Below are positions 18,652-27,254 of a DNA stretch of 64,000 nt, one piece after another; the stretch's first letter is position 1, and each line of letters opens with the position of its first letter. The notes beneath the pieces are model-generated. The model was not told the origin of the DNA. It worked only from the letters and a program-made list of their open reading frames with translations, and searched no databases. The DNA is taken from the NCBI RefSeq assembly GCF_000467125.1, contig NZ_BATJ01000020.1, positions 46,358 to 110,357 of the forward strand, read 5' to 3'. Source of the DNA: Vibrio proteolyticus NBRC 13287 (GTDB lineage: Bacteria; Pseudomonadota; Gammaproteobacteria; Enterobacterales; Vibrionaceae). Position numbers and translations under genes: made by a program.

Positions 18652-19134
18652 TCAACGGCGTTGCCAGATGGTAAAACGCATATCGTAAGCGTTTTTCTCA
18701 TCCCGGGCATACTCTTCACTGTGGATCTCTTCAAACGCTTCTCCCCAATCAGGAAACCGGGTGTCACCATCCACTTGGGTGTCAATGAACGTCAGATATA
18801 ATTTGTCAGCTTGCGGCAGGCAAGTCCGATAGATGCTACCGCCGCCGATAATCATCACCTCTTCCGCATCGCCAGCGGCTTCCAGCGCCGATTCAATTGA
18901 GGTCACGGTGGTCACGCCGTCAATGATAAGCGATGCATCACGACTGATAACGATGTTCATCCGTCCCGGCAGAGGACGGCCAATTGAATCATACGTTTTG
19001 CGCCCCATCACCACCGGCTTGCCTAACGTACAGCGCTTAAACCAGGCGAAATCCGCAGGTAAATGCCATGGCATTTGATTGTCTTTGCCAATGATACGCT
19101 GCTCTGCCATCGCGGCAATCATACTGATGATCAT
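18652..19134 (-). CDS. folA: Dihydrofolate reductase
   Basis: 160 residues. Reduces dihydrofolate to tetrahydrofolate with NADPH. N-terminal sequence includes NQMPWHLPAD with the catalytic acid Asp28, followed by GRKTYDSIGRPLPGR for NADPH. This is the chromosomal, trimethoprim-target form. AGGAAAAG precedes the ATG. It starts only 12 bases after yjjB and is probably co-transcribed with yjjPB. Confidence 0.97.
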   Translation of the reverse strand: MIISMIAAMAEQRIIGKDNQMPWHLPADFAWFKRCTLGKPVVMGRKTYDSIGRPLPGRMNIVISRDASLIIDGVTTVTSIESALEAAGDAEEVMIIGGGSIYRTCLPQADKLYLTFIDTQVDGDTRFPDWGEAFEEIHSEEYARDEKNAYDMRFTIWQRR

Positions 19135-19146
19135 AACTTTTCCTAT

Positions 19147-19620
19147 CTAAACAATCGGTCGACGACGGTAGAATAACAGCCCGGGAACGGCCAGACCAAC
19201 CGCCAGACCGGCAATAATGAACATCGCCTTGAGAAAGTTTTCCATCAGCGTCGCAATTAAGGCTGGCTGATAGCCCAGATGATTGATTTCGACCATAGCA
19301 ATCATGGCTTTAAACGCAAACACCCCAGGCACCATAGGGATCAATGCTGCCACAGTAAACACTTTCGGGTGGGCGAGGAATTTGTGCGACCAGTGCACGC
19401 CGATCATTCCCACCAACGTTGCGGCAAAAAACGTCGCCCACTCAATCGGAATGCCAAACTGCATCATCAGATAACGCGCACCGTGCCCCAGCGCGCCGCC
19501 CAATGCACAGTACTTGAGTGCCGGCACTGGCACATTAAACACCAGAGCAAATCCCACCGCCGGAATGGCGGCAAAAAACATGTCATTGAGTAATCCCAGC
19601 AACAGCGTCCAACTCAGCAT
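19147..19620 (-). CDS. yjjB: ThrE-family small exporter subunit YjjB
   Basis: 157 residues with four to five hydrophobic segments; a DUF3815-type domain equal to the C-terminal half of ThrE-type threonine/serine exporters. In E. coli the YjjP-YjjB pair is reported to export succinate. The ATG begins one base after the yjjP stop, which implies translational coupling and a two-part transporter. The substrate in this organism is unknown. Confidence 0.88.
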   Translation of the reverse strand: MLSWTLLLGLLNDMFFAAIPAVGFALVFNVPVPALKYCALGGALGHGARYLMMQFGIPIEWATFFAATLVGMIGVHWSHKFLAHPKVFTVAALIPMVPGVFAFKAMIAMVEINHLGYQPALIATLMENFLKAMFIIAGLAVGLAVPGLLFYRRRPIV

Positions 19621-19621
19621 C

Positions 19622-20383
19622 TCACCACCCCCATACGCCGATCAGCGTCATCGCAGCCACAATACCTAAGCTCGTCGCCAACGTCAGCAAGCTGGCCATG
19701 GTAAACCGTGCAATCCCCATATTGATGTAGCCTTTCAACATGTCAGCAACGGCATTGATCAATGGAAATCCCGGTACCAGCATCAGTACGGACGACGCCA
19801 TCGCCAGTTCAGGGCGATTACCAATTTGCAATGTCACCGCCTGAGCGGAAATCACGGTGGTGACAAAGGCTGTTGCGGTGAAGTTGAGCAGTGGATTGAA
19901 ATGGCGGTGACCGATCTCCTGGCGCACCACCATACCAACCGATGAAGCGAGAAACGTCATCGTAAACACACTCCAGTCACCGCCTGCCAGCCGGCTGAAC
20001 GAAGCACAGGACAAGCCAATCATCACCAGCACCAACCAGCGGTTGTAACGCGCCGGGCTGATCTTCTCCAATTTGTGCTGCGCCATCGGCGGATCAATGA
20101 TGCCACGCTCGAGCATGATACAAATCCGTTGTACCTGTGTGACCACACGCATGTTGATGCCACGATCCGGGCAACGCCGGGCAGTGGTAATACAATGCCC
20201 GTCGTACACCGTGGTGATCACCAGCGAGCTGGCGGACAACGAGACTTCCACCTCATTCATGCCACTCGCAAGTCCGATACGACGCATAATATCACCCACC
20301 AACGTACTCTCTGCGCCATGGGCCAGTAACATTTGCCCGGCCTGGGCAATTAAACGGGACACCGCCCGCTGTTCCGATGCCAT
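19622..20383 (-). CDS. yjjP: ThrE-family exporter subunit YjjP
   Basis: 253 residues of the DUF1212 type: a soluble N-terminal region of about 110 residues followed by roughly five membrane segments. It corresponds to the N-terminal half of ThrE and needs YjjB as partner. It is first in a three-gene run yjjP-yjjB-folA behind the cgtA terminator. Confidence 0.88.
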   Translation of the reverse strand: MASEQRAVSRLIAQAGQMLLAHGAESTLVGDIMRRIGLASGMNEVEVSLSASSLVITTVYDGHCITTARRCPDRGINMRVVTQVQRICIMLERGIIDPPMAQHKLEKISPARYNRWLVLVMIGLSCASFSRLAGGDWSVFTMTFLASSVGMVVRQEIGHRHFNPLLNFTATAFVTTVISAQAVTLQIGNRPELAMASSVLMLVPGFPLINAVADMLKGYINMGIARFTMASLLTLATSLGIVAAMTLIGVWGW

Positions 20384-20456
20384 AGTGTGTCTCTAACTCC
20401 ATTTAGGTATCGCGTTATTGTGCCTGAAAACATCAGTCAGAATCATGATTTAGACA

Positions 20457-20490
20457 CAAAAAAGCCGCAATAGACATTGCGGCTTTTTAA
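20457..20490 (-). terminator. Terminator of cgtA
   Basis: A 12-base stem AAAAGCCGCAAT with a four-base loop is followed on the minus strand by a T-run. It separates cgtA from yjjP. Confidence 0.9.
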
Positions 20491-20500
20491 CGGATTTCAA

Positions 20501-21673
20501 TCAGTCGCGAACGTAGATAACGTGCCCGTCATCTTCTTCGTCGTCCCAATCTTCATCATCCCAGTCATCTTCGGTGACCACATTGTCACCGGCCATCGCG
20601 TCTTTGTGGTAGTCATCCCACATAAACTCGACTTTTTCTTCATCACTGCGCTCTTCCACATCGCGCGGCAGCGTTTCCATGAAGTCCGCCAGTTTGTAGC
20701 ACAGCTCTTTGGTGCCCTGTTTATTCACCGCAGAGATCTTGAAGTATTGCTCTTCCCAGCCCAGAGCGTCGAGGATCCGTTGGATCACTTCGTCCGCTTC
20801 CTCTTCCGGCATCAGATCAACCTTGTTGAAAACCAGCCAACGTGGTTTATCCGCCAGTTTCTCACTGTACTGTTCCAGCTCATCGATGATCGTCAGCGCA
20901 TTTTCAACCGGATCGGATTGATCGATCGGCATGATATCGATCATATGCAGCAAAACACGACAACGTTCCAGGTGCTTCAGGAAGCGAATGCCCAAGCCCG
21001 CGCCGTCCGCAGCGCCCTCAATCAGACCCGGAATGTCCGCCACCACAAAGCTCTTTTCAGGGACCACACTCACCACACCCAAGCTCGGGATCAACGTGGT
21101 AAACGGATAGTCCGCCACTTTAGGTTTGGCCGCCGATACCGCACGGATGAAGGTTGACTTACCCGCGTTTGGCAAACCAAGCATACCGACATCCGCCAGC
21201 AGCAACAGTTCCAGCCGCAGTTCACGCACTTCACCTTTGGTACCCATTGTCTTTTGGCGCGGCGCACGGTTGACCGAAGACTTAAAACGGGTGTTACCCA
21301 GTCCGTGCCAGCCACCTTTCGCCACCATGACCTTTTTGCCGTGCTCAGCCACTTCACCGACAATTTCATTGGTATGAATGTCGACCGCTCGCGTCCCCAC
21401 CGGAACACGCATGACTTTGTCTTTACCGCGCTTACCGGTACAGTTACCACCGCGGCCATTTTCACCGCGTTCCGCTTCATAGAAGCGCTGGAAGCGGTAA
21501 TCAATCAAGGTATTAAGGTTCTCATCGGCTTCGATGTAAACATCACCACCGTCGCCACCGTCGCCACCATCCGGGCCACCTTTCGCAACGAATTTTTCAC
21601 GCCAGAAGCTGACGACACCGTTGCCGCCATCGCCTGCCTGAACTTTAATTACCGCTTCATCAACGAACTTCAT
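20501..21673 (-). CDS. cgtA: Obg-family GTPase CgtA (ObgE)
   Basis: 390 residues. An essential GTPase of 50S ribosome maturation and stress signalling. The glycine-rich Obg domain covers about 1-158 (repeated GG-DGG). The G domain has G1 GLPNAGKST at 166-174, switch II DIPGLIEGAADGAGLG and NKVD. The C-terminal tail is very acidic with runs of Asp, Glu and Trp. It follows rplU-rpmA, from which a terminator partly separates it. Confidence 0.97.
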   Translation of the reverse strand: MKFVDEAVIKVQAGDGGNGVVSFWREKFVAKGGPDGGDGGDGGDVYIEADENLNTLIDYRFQRFYEAERGENGRGGNCTGKRGKDKVMRVPVGTRAVDIHTNEIVGEVAEHGKKVMVAKGGWHGLGNTRFKSSVNRAPRQKTMGTKGEVRELRLELLLLADVGMLGLPNAGKSTFIRAVSAAKPKVADYPFTTLIPSLGVVSVVPEKSFVVADIPGLIEGAADGAGLGIRFLKHLERCRVLLHMIDIMPIDQSDPVENALTIIDELEQYSEKLADKPRWLVFNKVDLMPEEEADEVIQRILDALGWEEQYFKISAVNKQGTKELCYKLADFMETLPRDVEERSDEEKVEFMWDDYHKDAMAGDNVVTEDDWDDEDWDDEEDDGHVIYVRD

Positions 21674-21752
21674 TTTTCCTCCACTCGTTTGCGTGGGAAG
21701 TCAATATAAGTCTAGTAAACCTTAGACTGTAGATCCCAGTCTCCCCGCTTGC

Positions 21753-21773
21753 TAGGGTCTAGGGTCTAAGGTC
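21753..21773 (+). repeat. Three tandem heptamers in the rpmA-cgtA spacer
   Basis: TAGGGTC, TAGGGTC and TAAGGTC follow each other directly, about 80 bases upstream of the cgtA start (read on the minus strand). No known function. Confidence 0.6.
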
Positions 21774-21790
21774 TTTGCTCTCTGTATAAA

Positions 21791-21821
21791 TAAAAAACCC
21801 CGCCGAATCGGCAGGGCTTTT
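21791..21821 (-). terminator. Terminator/attenuator after rpmA
   Basis: On the minus strand an eight-base GC-rich stem with a G-T pair is followed by TTTTTT, 22 bases after the rpmA stop. It would lower cgtA expression relative to the ribosomal proteins. Confidence 0.82.
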
Positions 21822-21842
21822 GAATTCAGCTAGAAACCTAAA

Positions 21843-22100
21843 TTATTCAGCTTCGATGCTTACGAATTTACGGTTTTTAGGACCTTTCGTCTCAAACTTA
21901 ACTTTGCCGTCAGTCAGAGCGAACAGAGTGTGGTCTTTACCTAGGCCAACGTTGTTACCAGCGTGGAATTTAGTACCACGTTGACGAACAATGATGTTAC
22001 CTGCTAGTACCGATTCACCACCGAAACGCTTAACACCAAGACGTTTGCTTTCTGAATCGCGGCCGTTACGAGTAGAACCACCAGCTTTTTTGTGTGCCAT
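21843..22100 (-). CDS. rpmA: 50S ribosomal protein L27
   Basis: 85 residues with the standard N-terminus MAHKKAGGSTRNGRDS. The flexible N-terminal arm reaches the peptidyl-transferase centre. It starts 20 bases after rplU, with AGGAG before the ATG. Confidence 0.99.
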   Translation of the reverse strand: MAHKKAGGSTRNGRDSESKRLGVKRFGGESVLAGNIIVRQRGTKFHAGNNVGLGKDHTLFALTDGKVKFETKGPKNRKFVSIEAE

Positions 22101-22120
22101 TGTTAAACTCTCCTATTAGA

Positions 22121-22432
22121 TTAAGCGTTGATACCAGTGATCTTCACTTCAGTGAACCACTGACGGTGACCCTGTTGCTTACGAGAGTGCTTACGACGAC
22201 GGAACTTAACGATTTTAACTTTATCGCCACGACCGTGCTGTACTACTTCAGCAACAACTTTGCCACCCTCTACAAGAGGTGCACCAACTTGAATGTTTTC
22301 ACCGTTAGCAACCAGCAGAACTTTATCAAATTCTACAGTTGCGCCAGTTTCAACGTCTAATTTCTCTAAACGAAGAGTTTGACCTTCGCTTACACGGTGT
22401 TGTTTACCACCAGATTGGAAAACAGCGTACAT
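22121..22432 (-). CDS. rplU: 50S ribosomal protein L21
   Basis: 103 residues, a full-length match to bL21 (MYAVFQSGGKQHRV at the start; RRKHSRKQQGHRQWFTEV near the end). Binds 23S rRNA. First gene of rplU-rpmA-cgtA, divergent from ispB across a 256-base gap that must hold both promoters. Confidence 0.99.
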   Translation of the reverse strand: MYAVFQSGGKQHRVSEGQTLRLEKLDVETGATVEFDKVLLVANGENIQVGAPLVEGGKVVAEVVQHGRGDKVKIVKFRRRKHSRKQQGHRQWFTEVKITGINA

Positions 22433-22688
22433 ATTTTACTCCGCTTTTTCCGCACAGCCTTTTCATGAGGGTGTGCGCTAAACTAATCATCAATAGGGCG
22501 CAGATTCTACAGAAAGGATGCCCCTATGACAAGCCATATTTTGAAAAAATTGGCGAAAAGCTAATCGCCAAAGAAAAGTGCCGCAATCATGCCTTTAAGC
22601 AATGTATTTATCAACGTTTTTTAGTGTATTATTCAAGAATTAAAGTAGATAAAAGACCTTATGGGTTCTAACCTCAGCCGGATTTACA

Positions 22689-23660
22689 ATGGATTTTAAA
22701 GCTATCCAAGCGCTTACTGCCGACGACATGGCAAAAGTGAATGAAACAATTCAAGCCCAACTTAACTCTGACGTTTCTCTAATCAATCAGCTCGGTTTTT
22801 ATATCGTTAGTGGGGGAGGTAAGCGTCTGCGTCCCCTTTTGGCGGTCTTGTCCGCTCGCGCACTGGGTTATCAGGGCAACGGCCATACCATGGCAGCGGC
22901 CTTCATTGAATTCATCCACACGGCGACACTCTTGCACGATGACGTGGTGGACGAGTCCGATATGCGCCGGGGCAAAGCGACCGCCAATGCGGCGTTTGGC
23001 AATGCAGCCAGCGTACTGGTCGGGGATTTTATCTACACCCGTTCGTTCCAGATGATGACGGAACTGGGATCCATGAAGATCCTCAAACTGATGAGTGATG
23101 CGGTGAACGTGATCGCCGAAGGTGAAGTGCAGCAACTGATGAACTGCAACGATCCGGACACCACCGAAGAGAGTTACATGCAGGTCATCTACTCAAAAAC
23201 CGCTCGTCTGTTCGAAGCCGCCACCCAAATTGGTGCCATTCTGACCGATTCATCGCAAGAGATCGAACTGGCTCTGCAGAACTATGGCAAGTACCTGGGC
23301 ACTGCATTCCAGTTGATTGATGACGTGATGGATTACAGCTCTGACGGCGAAGAAATGGGCAAAAACGTCGGCGATGACCTCGCAGAAGGAAAACCGACAC
23401 TGCCACTGCTGCACGCCATGCGTCATGGTAACGCCGAGCAAGCCACCATGATTCGGGAAGCGATAGAGAAAGCTAACGGAATGGAACGACTGAACGACAT
23501 TCTGGCGGTTATGGACCAGGCCGGTTCTCTGGAGTACACCACGCAAAAAGCGCTGCAAGAAGCGGATAAAGCGATTGCCGAACTGGCGGTACTGCCCGAC
23601 TCAGAATACAAACAAGCGTTGATCGCTCTGGCTCATTTGTCGGTCAACCGCAGCAAGTAA
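22689..23660 (+). CDS. ispB: Octaprenyl diphosphate synthase
   Basis: 323 residues of the trans-prenyltransferase family. It builds the C40 side chain of ubiquinone and menaquinone. First aspartate-rich motif DDVVD at 84-88, second DDVMD at 211-215; GGGKRLRP before the first motif binds IPP. Divergent from rplU, as in E. coli. Confidence 0.96.
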   Translation: MDFKAIQALTADDMAKVNETIQAQLNSDVSLINQLGFYIVSGGGKRLRPLLAVLSARALGYQGNGHTMAAAFIEFIHTATLLHDDVVDESDMRRGKATANAAFGNAASVLVGDFIYTRSFQMMTELGSMKILKLMSDAVNVIAEGEVQQLMNCNDPDTTEESYMQVIYSKTARLFEAATQIGAILTDSSQEIELALQNYGKYLGTAFQLIDDVMDYSSDGEEMGKNVGDDLAEGKPTLPLLHAMRHGNAEQATMIREAIEKANGMERLNDILAVMDQAGSLEYTTQKALQEADKAIAELAVLPDSEYKQALIALAHLSVNRSK

Positions 23661-23683
23661 CTCAGCGGTACGACATCCAGAGT

Positions 23684-23706
23684 AAAGGGGAGCCAGGCTC
23701 CCCTTT
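23684..23706 (+). terminator. Terminator after ispB, probably bidirectional
   Basis: AAAGGGGAG pairs with CTCCCCTTT around a five-base loop. It lies between ispB and the convergent small gene. Confidence 0.75.
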
Positions 23707-23720
23707 ATGGTATCTGTGGC

Positions 23721-23912
23721 TCAGTAATAGCGTTCGCAGCCAGTGTGCAGTTGTGGGTTAAATTCGATCTCTCCGGCATCCACGGCCAGTTGCTCATGAG
23801 TGTCCTGTTTTTCCAGCAACACCGATTGAGTTTCACGGTCGACCACCAGTACGGTCCCCACACCTTGTGAACACTCCACCACCATGCCTTTTCTAATTTG
23901 CGCTATGTCCAT
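23721..23912 (-). CDS. Small conserved-looking protein of unknown function, 63 residues
   Basis: Starts at ATG 23912 with GGAGAG upstream; a longer frame to 23981 overlaps the mdh terminator and lacks a ribosome-binding site. The sequence reads as a small beta-barrel (IRKGMVVECSQGVGTVLVVDRETQSVLLEKQ). It resembles short cytoplasmic DUF-type proteins, but I do not recognise a named family. It lies downstream of mdh behind a terminator. Confidence 0.7.
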   Translation of the reverse strand: MDIAQIRKGMVVECSQGVGTVLVVDRETQSVLLEKQDTHEQLAVDAGEIEFNPQLHTGCERYY

Positions 23913-23978
23913 CTCTCCCTCCCGCAACGCATGACTTGGGGTTCCCTTTAAGTTTACGCCATACACGATCATCAGGAT

Positions 23979-24007
23979 CAAAAAAGCCGATCCACAGGAT
24001 CGGCTTG
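23979..24007 (-). terminator. Terminator of mdh
   Basis: Stem AGCCGATCC/GGATCGGCT with a three-base loop is followed on the minus strand by TTTTT. Confidence 0.9.
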
Positions 24008-24027
24008 CAACACACGGTTAGACTGGC

Positions 24028-24963
24028 TTATTTAACAAACTCAACACCGGTCTCAATATCGCCTTGCAGCGTTGTCAACATACCTTCCAGCGCAGCTTGC
24101 TCATACTGGCTCAGGGCGCCATAACTTAGGATTTCATCCACCCCGTCTTTACCCAGTTTCACTGGCTGTGCAAAGAACGGCGCGTGTTGACCGTCACCTT
24201 CAACATAAGCACATTCCACCACTCCAGGTTCACCCTGAAGTGCTTTCACCAGAGACAGGCCAAAGCGACACGCCGCCTGACCCATAGACAGAGTTGCCGA
24301 GCCGCCGCCCGCTTTCGCTTCCACCACTTCGGTACCCGCATTCTGGATACGTTTGGTCAGAGCATCGATCTCTTCTGCGGTAAATTCAACGCCTTCGACC
24401 TGAGACAACAAAGGCAGAATTGTCACGCCCGAGTGGCCGCCGATCACAGGCACGCGGATCTCGCCTGGATCTTTGTCTTTCAGTTCAGCGACGAACGTTT
24501 CCGAGCGGATCACGTCCAGCGTTGTCACACCAAACAGTTTACGCTTGTCGTATACACCTGCTTTTTTCAGCACTTCAGCTGCGATTGGCACTGTGGTGTT
24601 GACTGGGTTCGTGATGATACCGATACACGCCGTTGGGCATACTACCGCGATCTTTTCCGCCAGTGATTTTACGATACCGGCATTCACATTAAACAGATCC
24701 GCACGATCCATACCCGGCTTACGCGCAACACCTGCAGAGATCAGGACCACGTCTGCACCTTCCAGTGCTGGCGTTGGATCTTCACCTGCGTAACCTTTGA
24801 TCGATACAGGCGTTGGGATATGACTCAGATCGGCCGCCACACCTGGCGTAACCGGAGCAATGTCGTACAGGGCTAAATCAGAACCCGCAGGAAGGCGGTT
24901 TTTAAGAAGAAGGGCTAGGGCTTGACCGATGCCACCAGCGGCACCAATAACAGCTACTTTCAT
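24028..24963 (-). CDS. mdh: Malate dehydrogenase (NAD)
   Basis: 311 residues from the ATG at 24963 (AAGGAGAA upstream), the normal start MKVAVIGAAGGIGQ. The frame extends to 25011 but the extra residues are not family-like. NAD loop GAAGGIGQ; substrate arginines in RKPGMDR; catalytic histidine in GGHSGVTILP. TCA-cycle enzyme. Divergent from argR, as in E. coli and other Vibrio. Confidence 0.97.
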   Translation of the reverse strand: MKVAVIGAAGGIGQALALLLKNRLPAGSDLALYDIAPVTPGVAADLSHIPTPVSIKGYAGEDPTPALEGADVVLISAGVARKPGMDRADLFNVNAGIVKSLAEKIAVVCPTACIGIITNPVNTTVPIAAEVLKKAGVYDKRKLFGVTTLDVIRSETFVAELKDKDPGEIRVPVIGGHSGVTILPLLSQVEGVEFTAEEIDALTKRIQNAGTEVVEAKAGGGSATLSMGQAACRFGLSLVKALQGEPGVVECAYVEGDGQHAPFFAQPVKLGKDGVDEILSYGALSQYEQAALEGMLTTLQGDIETGVEFVK

Positions 24964-25292
24964 TGTAGTTCTCCTTGAGAGTAGATCTCTTATTACATTC
25001 TTGTAGGGCATTCTATATAAACAGCTGCACTCAACCTATAGCAATCACAAGTTGATTACAATCAATTAACGTCAGCTTTGCGACTTTGCGCAACTCCACT
25101 TTTTCGTGCTACACCGACAGCGGTGATTATCATATTAATTACCTTAATGACAAAGAGTTACATCGATAATTCTCAGTAAAGTGGTGAAAGTTTACAGTGA
25201 TGTGTTAGACAGTTTTGCACCTGGGTTTGGCGCCGAGTGCATGACTATGCGAAAATATGCACCAGCTGATTTTCCGAAGCAGAAGAAGAACT

Positions 25293-25763
25293 ATGCGTAA
25301 TTCAGAGAAACAAGATAATTTGGTCCGCGCGTTTAAAGCGCTGTTGAAAGAAGAGCGCTTTGGCTCTCAGGGCGACATTGTTGAAGCGCTCAAGCACGAA
25401 GGCTTTGAGAACATCAACCAGTCCAAAGTCTCACGTATGCTGACCAAATTTGGTGCAGTACGTACGCGCAATGCCAAAATGGAGATGGTTTACTGTCTGC
25501 CAGCCGAATTAGGCGTTCCGACGGTCTCCAGCTCGCTGCGTGAACTGGTACTGGATGTCGACCATAACCAAGCCCTGGTGGTCATTCACACTGGTCCGGG
25601 TGCGGCGCAGTTGATTGCCCGTCTGCTGGATTCGCTCGGCAAGTCGGAAGGCATTCTGGGTGTCGTCGCGGGTGATGACACTATTTTCATTACCCCGACC
25701 CTGAACGTCACCACAGAGCAACTGTTTCAGTCCGTATGTGAACTGTTTGAATACACTGGATAA
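25293..25763 (+). CDS. argR: Arginine repressor ArgR
   Basis: 156 residues. Hexameric regulator that binds ARG boxes when loaded with L-arginine. N-terminal winged helix with Ser47-Arg48 in the recognition helix, at the same numbers as in E. coli; C-terminal arginine-binding domain with GDDTIFITP. The ATG at 25293 matches the family; an upstream in-frame ATG at 25257 is rejected. Probable targets in this window are argF and perhaps arcA. Confidence 0.96.
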   Translation: MRNSEKQDNLVRAFKALLKEERFGSQGDIVEALKHEGFENINQSKVSRMLTKFGAVRTRNAKMEMVYCLPAELGVPTVSSSLRELVLDVDHNQALVVIHTGPGAAQLIARLLDSLGKSEGILGVVAGDDTIFITPTLNVTTEQLFQSVCELFEYTG

Positions 25764-25783
25764 ATTCCACTTTCCGCTCTTTC

Positions 25784-25825
25784 ATATAAGTCACGCCAAT
25801 TTTTTAACGCGTGACTTATATCACA
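25784..25825. promoter_or_regulatory. Long inverted repeat containing a near-perfect CRP site, upstream of the TRAP operon
   Basis: A 13-base arm at 25784-25796 (ATATAAGTCACGC) is repeated exactly inverted at 25809-25821, with a 12-base AT-rich centre. The right arm continues into CGTGA-N6-TCACA at 25810-25825, nine of ten CRP consensus bases. There is no T-run after the stem on either strand, so it is a poor intrinsic terminator for argR. The rest of the 332-base gap up to 26095 is AT-rich, with a second hairpin near 26020-26050. Confidence 0.55.
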
Positions 25826-26095
25826 TCTTTAAAAATCAAAGGCTTGCTGGTTAGTTAATCATAAACTGATGATTAATAAGAGAATTAGCCCATATTTTCG
25901 CCATGCAAATCTGCTTACATTTTAGCCCAATTCTCTATATTTTTTAACATCCTTGTAATTATCTGCCAATTTTTTGCTATTATTCAGGCACTTTTTCAAC
26001 TCGCGGATTTGAAAAAGATGCCGTTTCCAGTATGGGAAACTCCCCCAGCGACTACACTTGCGGTGGGTTAATAATAAATAAAGGAAGGGAAATTC

Positions 26096-27064
26096 ATGGC
26101 ATTTAAAAATTTGATTAAGGTCGGTGCGATTGCAGCCGCAGTAATGGGTGCAGGCGCGGTTAACGCTCAGGAATTCATCACGATTGGTACCGGTTCCGTC
26201 ACCGGCGTTTACTACCCGACTGGTGGGGCGATCTGTAAGCTGGTGAACAAAGGCCGTAAGGATCACAACATCCGTTGTTCGGTAGAGTCAACCGGCGGTT
26301 CGATCTACAACGTCAATACCATTCGCGCCGGCGAGCTGGATTTCGGTATCGTTCAGTCAGATTGGCAATACCACGGCTACAACGGCACCAGTAAGTTTGC
26401 CGAGCAAGGCCCATACAAAAAACTTCGCGCGATGTTCTCTCTGCACACCGAACCTTTTAACATCATCGCTCGTGCAGACTCAGGCATCGAGAACGTGACC
26501 GATCTGGCTGGAAAACGTGTCAACATCGGTAACCCAGGCTCAGGTGACCGCGCGACAATGGGCGTGGTGATGGAAGCCATGGGCTGGACCAACGACAGTT
26601 TCAAACTGGCGTCAGAGCTGAAAGGTTCTGAGCGCTCGCAAGCCCTGTGCGACAACAAAATCGACGCATTTATCTATATGGTTGGTCACCCGAACGGTTC
26701 GATTAAAGAGGCCACCACATCTTGTGACGCGAAACTGGTACCTGCGACTGGCCCACAGATCGACAAGATCGTCGCAGACAACCCATACTACGCTTACAGC
26801 AAGGTTCCTGCCGGCATGTATCGTGGCACAGATAAAGACGTGAAGAGCTTTGGTGTTGCCGCCACTATGGTGACATCCACCGACGTGTCCGACGACGTGG
26901 CTTACAATGTGGCGAAAGCGGTATTCGAAAACTTTGATACCTTCAAACGTCTTCACCCGGCATTCGCCAACCTGAAAAAAGAAGACATGGTGAAAGCCGG
27001 TCTGTCTATCCCTCTGCATCCGGGTGCGGAAAAATACTACAAAGAAGTGGGTTTGCTGAAGTAA
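26096..27064 (+). CDS. TAXI-family TRAP transporter solute-binding receptor
   Basis: 322 residues with a Sec signal peptide ending VNA/QE at about residue 24. TAXI-type periplasmic receptor; the family signature GTGSVTGVYYPTGGAIC follows directly after the signal. The receptor hands its ligand to the fused membrane subunit encoded 190 bases downstream. The ligand is unknown; related receptors are tied to glutamate or other carboxylates. GGAAGG precedes the start. Confidence 0.92.
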   Translation: MAFKNLIKVGAIAAAVMGAGAVNAQEFITIGTGSVTGVYYPTGGAICKLVNKGRKDHNIRCSVESTGGSIYNVNTIRAGELDFGIVQSDWQYHGYNGTSKFAEQGPYKKLRAMFSLHTEPFNIIARADSGIENVTDLAGKRVNIGNPGSGDRATMGVVMEAMGWTNDSFKLASELKGSERSQALCDNKIDAFIYMVGHPNGSIKEATTSCDAKLVPATGPQIDKIVADNPYYAYSKVPAGMYRGTDKDVKSFGVAATMVTSTDVSDDVAYNVAKAVFENFDTFKRLHPAFANLKKEDMVKAGLSIPLHPGAEKYYKEVGLLK

Positions 27065-27079
27065 TTCAGCCCTGCTGAC

Positions 27080-27101
27080 GGGGAGGTCGCCAGACCTCCC
27101 T
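27080..27101 (+). other. Hairpin between TRAP receptor and permease genes
   Basis: GGGAGGTC pairs with GACCTCCC around a four-base loop. No T-run follows, so it probably stabilises the receptor message or attenuates read-through, matching the usual need for excess receptor. Confidence 0.6.
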
Positions 27102-27254
27102 ACCATCCTCATACCTTTGGTTTTCTTCCTTTTGGAAAGCCACCTTTCGTACAACCTGAGAAAACAACTTGCTCTCAATCCACTACACTGAGTAGTGGCA
27201 AAGTCGTGGTCCAAACACTGACAGGCAGGACCGTTTATAATAAGGATAAAGTAC

